32,854 nucleotides of DNA from Pelagibacteraceae bacterium AG-333-C14 (GTDB taxonomy: Bacteria > Pseudomonadota > Alphaproteobacteria > Pelagibacterales > AG-422-B15): NCBI GenBank assembly GCA_003282485.1, contig QBZD01000011.1, positions 1-32,854 on the forward strand. Reading direction: 5' to 3'. The notes beneath the pieces are model-generated. The model made no database searches and had not been told where the DNA came from. It saw only the letters and a list, made by a program, of their open reading frames with translations. The position numbers and the translations under genes are program-made. Positions within the stretch are counted from its first letter, which is position 1, and each line of letters begins with the position of its first letter. Below, piece after piece: positions 27,869 through 32,854 of the stretch.

Positions 27869-29956
27869 ATGAACTCAAAACAAAAAAATAATATATTTTT
27901 TATACTTTCTATCTCAATAGTCTTTTTTCTACTTTGCTATAATATAATTAATGCTGAAGAAAAAGTTAAAATTTATGCGGATGAAGTTAGTGTCGATGAA
28001 ATTGGTGAAAAAATAATAGCAACAGGAGAAGCTGTTGCTGTAAATGAAAATAATGTAAAAATTAAGTCAAATAAATTAACATATGATAGGAGTAATAATT
28101 TTCTAGAAGCTAAGGGAAATGTTATAGTTATTGATCAAATTGATAATAGTTTCTTTCTTGATGAACTAAATGCATCTGACAATTTTAATATAATTTCTGG
28201 AAAAGCTGTCAAAGCTCGACTTCACGATGAATCAAGAATAGTTGGATCCAAATTTGAAAAAAAAGATGCAATTAGTATTGTTGAGAACGCAGAATATACT
28301 CCATGCACAGAAGAAAATTATTTAATAAAAAATTGCCCCGGTTGGAAGCTTAAGTCTAAAAAAATTTACCATGATACTGAAAATAGAACAATTCACTATG
28401 ATCACGCTCAACTTCAATTATTTAATATTCCAGTGTTCTATTTGCCCTATTTTTCTCATCCAGATCCATCAGTGAAAAAAAGGTCAGGGTTTTTGATGCC
28501 TACTATTCAAACTGATAATCAACTAGGTGAAACTTTTTCAATGCCTATCTTTCTTAATCTAAGTAGTAATCGCGATATTACATTTACACCTAACATTCAA
28601 ACCGCTGGTAATAATTTTTATAACTTTAATTATAGACATCTGAACGACTTGCTTGATCTAGAAATTAATTCAAGTATTGATGATAATGATGATAATACTG
28701 GAACAAGTAATCATCTATTTTTTGAAAGTAAGATTATTAATCCGTATGGCAACTTGAATACATACCTAAAAACAACCAACAATGATACCTATATGCGTAA
28801 AAATAAAATAAATAATCTTACTGTTTTAAAATCGGGAATTGAGTTTGATAGAGAAGTGAATGATACTTTTTTTTCAATTGAAACAATAGGATACAAACAT
28901 TTAACGACAGAGGGCCAGCAATGGGAGTATTTATATCCAAATATAATTTACGATATCAGCAATATTGATAATAATATCTATAACGGAAATGTTTCGCTTA
29001 ATAATAAGCTTTCATTTAGAAAAAATTTAAATGAAAATTATGTATCTCTTGCCTCTTCTCAAATAAATTGGTCGAATCAAAAAATAAATAAAACTTTTGG
29101 ACTTATTTATAATAATGAAGCAAATCTGAGAGTAACCTCGATATCAATTGACGAAAAGTCAAGATCTGATACAAGCAATATACGCATCTATCCTCAATAC
29201 AGTTTAAAAATATCATATCCTTTATTTAAATCTTCCTCTTTATTTAATCAAACTGTAACTCCTATTATTATGCCAATTGTTGCTCCTTATAATAACTATA
29301 CAGAAGCCCAGACCGTTACAAATAGTAATTTATTTTCAACAAATCGAGCCACTTCTATCAGTGAATGGGAAAGTGGTCCAAGAATCAATTATGGCATAGA
29401 ATGGTTTATTAACTCTGTAAAAGGAACTGACATTAGAACAGTCATAGGACAAAACTATCGTTTTAACAAACTTAGTGATGATACAGCCAGTGAGATATCT
29501 GATTATTTCATCAATTCTAACATAAATGTAAATTCAGAGAATTATTTAGATGGCTCACTTATAATCGATAGAGATGATCTAAAAATAAGGTCTTTAAATG
29601 CTAATACATTTAATAGGTTTGGTGATTTGATATTTGCCTTAAATTACGATTATACCTCAGGCAAGTATAATGCCCCTGCAGAACAAGTTGCAATCGGGGG
29701 GAAATATGAACTAGAAAATAATTTATTTATAAAATTTACTGGAACTAAAAACTTAGATACGAACAAAAATATAGGCTACCAATATGGTATTTTATATGAA
29801 AATGATTGTCTAGGAATTGACTTTAACTACTATAGAGATCTTACAAAAGACAGAGATATTGAAGAAAGTGATGGATTTAGTTTTACGGTAGTACTAAAGC
29901 CATTTGGCTCAACTAAAAATTATGGTAAAAATATAGTTTTTGGCCCTAAAGTTTAA
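27869..29956 (+). CDS. lptD: LPS-assembly outer-membrane protein LptD
   Basis: Outer-membrane barrel that inserts LPS into the outer leaflet. It has 695 residues: signal peptide (about 1-29, ending INAEE), an N-terminal OstA/jellyroll domain (about 30-130, VKIYADEVSVDEIGEKIIATG), a conserved junction YLPYFSHPDPSVKKRSGFLMP, and a C-terminal beta-barrel ending DCLGIDFNYYRDLTKDRDIEESDGFSFTVVLKP. Cysteines lie in YTPCTEEN, KNCPGW and ENDCLGI, so a disulfide between N-terminal and barrel parts is possible, as in E. coli LptD. It implies LPS in the outer membrane. It is followed by the surA-like gene after 8 bases. Confidence 0.93.
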   Translation: MNSKQKNNIFFILSISIVFFLLCYNIINAEEKVKIYADEVSVDEIGEKIIATGEAVAVNENNVKIKSNKLTYDRSNNFLEAKGNVIVIDQIDNSFFLDELNASDNFNIISGKAVKARLHDESRIVGSKFEKKDAISIVENAEYTPCTEENYLIKNCPGWKLKSKKIYHDTENRTIHYDHAQLQLFNIPVFYLPYFSHPDPSVKKRSGFLMPTIQTDNQLGETFSMPIFLNLSSNRDITFTPNIQTAGNNFYNFNYRHLNDLLDLEINSSIDDNDDNTGTSNHLFFESKIINPYGNLNTYLKTTNNDTYMRKNKINNLTVLKSGIEFDREVNDTFFSIETIGYKHLTTEGQQWEYLYPNIIYDISNIDNNIYNGNVSLNNKLSFRKNLNENYVSLASSQINWSNQKINKTFGLIYNNEANLRVTSISIDEKSRSDTSNIRIYPQYSLKISYPLFKSSSLFNQTVTPIIMPIVAPYNNYTEAQTVTNSNLFSTNRATSISEWESGPRINYGIEWFINSVKGTDIRTVIGQNYRFNKLSDDTASEISDYFINSNINVNSENYLDGSLIIDRDDLKIRSLNANTFNRFGDLIFALNYDYTSGKYNAPAEQVAIGGKYELENNLFIKFTGTKNLDTNKNIGYQYGILYENDCLGIDFNYYRDLTKDRDIEESDGFSFTVVLKPFGSTKNYGKNIVFGPKV

Positions 29957-29964
29957 TTCTTTAA

Positions 29965-30576
29965 ATGAACATTGCTATGAAAAAATTACTGATAATTATT
30001 ATTTTTCAAACATTGTGTTTAAATGCAAATGCATTTAATACCAGCGATCATAGAATAGCTGTACTTGTAAATGATCAGCTGATCACATCTTATGATGTCG
30101 TACAAAGAATGAAATTGAATGCAATATTATCAGGCATTAATGTTACTACTGAAAACAATAATCAACTATTAAATTCAGTAATGGATGAATTAATTATGGA
30201 AAACCTTAAAAATCAAAAAATAAGTGAATATAATATTTCTGTAAGTGAAAACGAATATTTACAACAAGAATTGGTCTTTTACCAAAACAATCCAATGACC
30301 AAAGAAGATCTTAAAAAAATATTTGAACTGAATGAAATCAAATATAGTGAGTTTAAAAAATATTTAATTGATGGAATTTCTTGGCAAAAAATGATTTCAG
30401 GAATGTATTATCGCTTAACATCTACTAGTGAAATTGAAATTGAGGAAGTTATTATGAAGTATCCAGATATATCAGAGGAAGAAGCAAGAAACATTATTGT
30501 ACAAAAACAATTAGATCTGAAAAGTAATAAAATGTTAAGAGACCTTTTTAATGAAGCTACAATCGAATACAAATAA
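29965..30576 (+). CDS. SurA-like periplasmic chaperone without a PPIase domain
   Basis: A 203-residue exported protein with a signal peptide (KKLLIIIIFQTLCLNANA) and the SurA N-terminal chaperone fold: HRIAVLVNDQLITSYDVVQRMKL, VMDELIMENLKNQK, a helix-rich middle with WQKMISGMYY. It then passes directly to a SurA-like C-terminal helix and strand (KSNKMLRDLFNEATIEYK). The parvulin PPIase domains that fill the middle of SurA are absent. SurA escorts outer-membrane proteins such as LptD, and here it follows lptD directly. ATG 29977 is an alternative start. It overlaps rsmA by 26 bases. Homology to SurA is well supported by context and N-terminus; a separate function is possible. Confidence 0.75.
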   Translation: MNIAMKKLLIIIIFQTLCLNANAFNTSDHRIAVLVNDQLITSYDVVQRMKLNAILSGINVTTENNNQLLNSVMDELIMENLKNQKISEYNISVSENEYLQQELVFYQNNPMTKEDLKKIFELNEIKYSEFKKYLIDGISWQKMISGMYYRLTSTSEIEIEEVIMKYPDISEEEARNIIVQKQLDLKSNKMLRDLFNEATIEYK

Positions 30577-31342
30577 ATCTTTTCCAAAAAAATCTCTTGG
30601 TCAAAATTTTATTCAAAATAAAGATTTTATTTTAAAATTAAGTGCATTAATTTGCAGTGATAATGATACTAATATCTTTGAAATTGGTCCTGGCATGGGA
30701 GCGTTGACCAATCAATTGGTAAAAAAAAAATTTAAGAACTTATATTTAATTGAAAAAGATTTTTTATTATTTCAAAGATTAGAAGATAGATTCCAAAAAG
30801 ACAAAAATATATTTGCATTTAACGCCGATGCGCTTGATTATAATTATGAGGGTATAAATAATAATCAAAAATCATTAATTGTCGGGAACTTACCATTTAA
30901 TATTTCATCGCAGCTTTTAATTAATTGGATAGTAAATTATAATTGGCCACCATTTTATAGTAAAATGGTATTGATGTTTCAAAAAGAAGTTGCTAATCGG
31001 ATAATCGCCAAACACAATCAGAAAAGTTACAGTCGTATTTCTGTTATATCTCAAGCCCGTTGTGAGATAAAAGTACTTTTAAACGCACCTTCAAATATCT
31101 TTTTCCCAAAGCCAAAAGTTGATGGAACTATACTTGAATTTAGTCCAATTACTAGGTATCTAGATATTGATATCTCAAATTTACAAAAATTACTTAAAAA
31201 ATCTTTTGAGCACAGAAGAAAGAAAATTAAAACAAGTTTAAAAGATTATGACTATCTTTTAAAAAAGTTTGATATTGATGACGGATTAAGAGCGGAAAAC
31301 CTATCAGTTGATGATTATTGTAAATTAGCTTCAGCTATTTAA
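30551..31342 (+). CDS. rsmA: 16S rRNA (adenine1518/1519-N6)-dimethyltransferase (KsgA)
   Basis: Dimethylates two adjacent adenosines near the 3' end of 16S rRNA during small-subunit maturation. The 263 residues show the N-terminal KKSLGQNFIQNKDF, the SAM-binding FEIGPGMGALT, and the catalytic NLPFNIS (NLPY-type). The C-terminal domain has SFEHRRKKIKTSL. The start lies inside the surA-like gene (26-base overlap). A run of ten A residues (30721-30730) lies in the frame. The pdxA gene that normally sits between surA and rsmA is missing. The 3' end overlaps gmk by 12 bases. Confidence 0.96.
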   Translation: MKLQSNTNKSFPKKSLGQNFIQNKDFILKLSALICSDNDTNIFEIGPGMGALTNQLVKKKFKNLYLIEKDFLLFQRLEDRFQKDKNIFAFNADALDYNYEGINNNQKSLIVGNLPFNISSQLLINWIVNYNWPPFYSKMVLMFQKEVANRIIAKHNQKSYSRISVISQARCEIKVLLNAPSNIFFPKPKVDGTILEFSPITRYLDIDISNLQKLLKKSFEHRRKKIKTSLKDYDYLLKKFDIDDGLRAENLSVDDYCKLASAI

Positions 31343-31930
31343 CTTTGCCCTAGCTTCTAATATAATTTTTTTTATTTTTAAAACACATTCTTCAAAATTA
31401 TCATTTTCAACAATGTGCTCATACTCATGTTGATGGCTCATTTCAGTTTCGTACATTTTCATTCTATAGTGAATATCTTTTTCGCTGTCTCCAGATTTTT
31501 CTGCCCTCAACTTCAGTCTTTCGTAGACAATCTTTTTTGAAGGAGGTGTAATGAAGATAGTTAACAAGTTCGGCTGATTAGAGGCTTTAAGCTGCAGTGA
31601 TCCTTGCCAGTCTATGTCAAACAGTACATCGAAGCCTTTATCTAGTGAGATTTGAACATCTTTATGAAGTGATCCATAATAATTACCAAAAACATTTGCA
31701 TATTCAATATACTTATTGTTCTTAATTCTGCTCTCAAATTCATTTTTTTCAATAAAATTATAGTCTGTTCCATTAGTTTCATTGTCTCTGGGGAGTCTTG
31801 TGGTATCTGAAATAGATATGCTTAACTGCTGATCATCCTTTAATAGCTCCTTACATATAGAGGATTTTCCTGCGCCAGATGGCGATGATATCACAATAAT
31901 CAATTTTTTTGATTTAAGACTATTTGCCAT
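31331..31930 (-). CDS. gmk: Guanylate kinase
   Basis: Phosphorylates GMP to GDP. I choose ATG 31930; the in-frame codon just before it is TTG. The 199 residues carry the P-loop SSPSGAGKSS, the GMP-binding SISDTTRLPRDNETNGTDYNFI, EYANVFGNYYGSL, and VLFDIDWQGSLQLK. Length is normal. It overlaps the fabF stop by 11 bases, so it is translated after fabF. Usually mltG and yicC separate the two genes in Alphaproteobacteria. Confidence 0.96.
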   Translation of the reverse strand: MANSLKSKKLIIVISSPSGAGKSSICKELLKDDQQLSISISDTTRLPRDNETNGTDYNFIEKNEFESRIKNNKYIEYANVFGNYYGSLHKDVQISLDKGFDVLFDIDWQGSLQLKASNQPNLLTIFITPPSKKIVYERLKLRAEKSGDSEKDIHYRMKMYETEMSHQHEYEHIVENDNFEECVLKIKKIILEARAKLNS

Positions 31931-32854
31931 CAAACTTAGAAAATATCAATGAAACATTTGTTCCACCAAAACCAAATGAATTTGATATTATATTTGATAT
32001 ATCTACTTTGAGCGGCTTAGATTTAATAAAATTTATTTTTTTTGTTTCCAGCTCATTTTCTAGGTTTAAATTAATTGGTAGAATTTTATTTTCTAAGCAC
32101 ATAATTGAAAATATTGCTTCAACAGCTCCAGCGGCCCCCAATAAATGGCCTATTTGAGACTTAGTTGATGATACACATACTTTTTCTGAGTTCTCCAAAA
32201 ATAATTTATCAATGGCTAATGCTTCAGCTTTATCACCTGCTGGAGTTGAAGTGCCATGAGCATTTATATATTGGATTTCATTTGACTGAAGGTTGGCGTC
32301 CTCAATTGAATTGTTCATAGCCCTATAAGCTCCATCTCCTGAGCTATCTGGCAAAGTATAATGATACGCATCTGATGACATTCCATAACCCTTAATCTCG
32401 CACAAAATTTTTGCATTACGTTTAAGGGCATGGCTTAATTCTTCTAGAATAAGAACTGCACCACCTTCTCCCATAACAAATCCATCTCTCTCTTCATCAA
32501 AGGGTCTTGAAGATTTTGATGGTGTATCATTAAATTTTGTGCTCAATGCTCTACAAGCAGCAAAACCTTCTATTCCTATAGGGCTTATAGTGGCTTCTGA
32601 TCCACCAGTCATCATGACATCAACCTGACCATGCTGAATAAGGCGAAACGACTCACCAATAGCATGAGCGGAAGACGCACAGGCAGAAACTGTTGAGTAG
32701 TTTGGTCCTTTAAGATTATACTTAATCGACAAGTAGCCAGCTGGCATATTAATTATTCTACCAGTTATAAAAAAAGGACTGATTTTTTTTCCATTTGCGT
32801 AATCAATGGATGTTTGTTCGATCCCAGGTAATCCGCCCATACCCGAACCAATAA
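31920..32854 (-). CDS. fabF: 3-oxoacyl-ACP synthase II, C-terminal part (5' end outside window)
   Basis: Condenses malonyl-ACP with acyl-ACP in fatty acid elongation. The frame is open through the window edge; residues before the first visible ATG (IGSGMGGLPGIE) belong to the KAS II core, so the start lies beyond 32854. The catalytic triad is visible: Cys in TVSACASSAHAIGE, His in NAHGTSTPAGDKAE and His in KSQIGHLLGAAGAVEA. SNSFGFGGTNVSLIF is the C-terminal glycine-rich loop. About 311 of some 420 residues are present. It ends in TAG and precedes gmk. Confidence 0.96.
   Translation of the reverse strand, partial: IGSGMGGLPGIEQTSIDYANGKKISPFFITGRIINMPAGYLSIKYNLKGPNYSTVSACASSAHAIGESFRLIQHGQVDVMMTGGSEATISPIGIEGFAACRALSTKFNDTPSKSSRPFDEERDGFVMGEGGAVLILEELSHALKRNAKILCEIKGYGMSSDAYHYTLPDSSGDGAYRAMNNSIEDANLQSNEIQYINAHGTSTPAGDKAEALAIDKLFLENSEKVCVSSTKSQIGHLLGAAGAVEAIFSIMCLENKILPINLNLENELETKKINFIKSKPLKVDISNIISNSFGFGGTNVSLIFSKFDGK

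Noticed and set aside
1-32854. Mobile element, prophage, CRISPR array or defence island
   Set aside because: Every sizeable ORF is a recognisable core gene in expected order, with uniform composition; no direct-repeat arrays, transposase or integrase features are seen.

Overview
The window is chromosomal housekeeping DNA from an AT-rich (roughly 30% G+C judged by eye, not computed), tightly packed alphaproteobacterium. The evidence is the gene content and order. A complex I NDUFA12-family gene sits beside a DUF2155 gene. An HdaA-type DnaA paralogue is followed by a CDP-alcohol phosphatidyltransferase, a DUF2066 protein and purM-purN. There is an mrcA-prfB pair next to an RNase E with the alphaproteobacterial acidic insertion in its S1 domain, and a class II (B12-dependent) ribonucleotide reductase of the 1200-residue type. 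The cell has a Gram-negative envelope (lptF, lptG, lptD, surA, mrcA) and makes its own purines, fatty acids and shikimate-pathway intermediates, so a free-living, streamlined, perhaps marine lineage fits better than an intracellular one. I cannot fix the clade. TGA is a normal stop here (prfB and rne end in it), so the code is standard.

Layout, left to right. 1-851: 3' end of tyrS (+). 838-6789: leftward operon mrcA-prfB-AsmA-like, with prfB needing a programmed +1 frameshift. 6790-7005: divergent control region with an 18-bp perfect palindrome. 7006-12424: rightward run rne, M48 protease, aroQ, accB, accC. 12426-13263: leftward NDUFA12 and DUF2155. 13264-13558: nrdJ control region with two NrdR-like boxes. 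13559-17152: nrdJ. 17149-18948: aspS (-). 18982-19824: rnd (+). 19793-22061: leftward DUF2066, pgsA-like, hdaA. 22079-23690: purM, purN (+). 23680-25613: leftward pepA, ndk. 25654-31342: lptF, lptG, lptD, surA-like, rsmA (+). 31331-32854: fabF (cut by the window end) and gmk (-).

The window therefore joins envelope building (PBP1A, LPS export, outer-membrane chaperone), translation (TyrRS, AspRS, RF2, RsmA), RNA decay (RNase E, RNase D), nucleotide supply (PurM, PurN, Gmk, Ndk, NrdJ), replication control (HdaA) and lipid synthesis (AccB, AccC, FabF, PgsA-like). There is no tRNA, rRNA, CRISPR array, insertion sequence, prophage or obvious island. No gene-free stretch exceeds 300 bases; the longest are 13264-13558 and 6790-7005, both described below.

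I did not find an obviously new multi-gene system. The best leads are regulatory or structural: tandem NrdR boxes 31 bp apart before nrdJ, the mrcA/rne palindrome, an RNase E lacking its zinc-link segment but keeping a terminal GWW motif, a SurA reduced to its chaperone core, five of six convergent gene pairs overlapping, and promoters placed so close to start codons that leaderless mRNAs are predicted.
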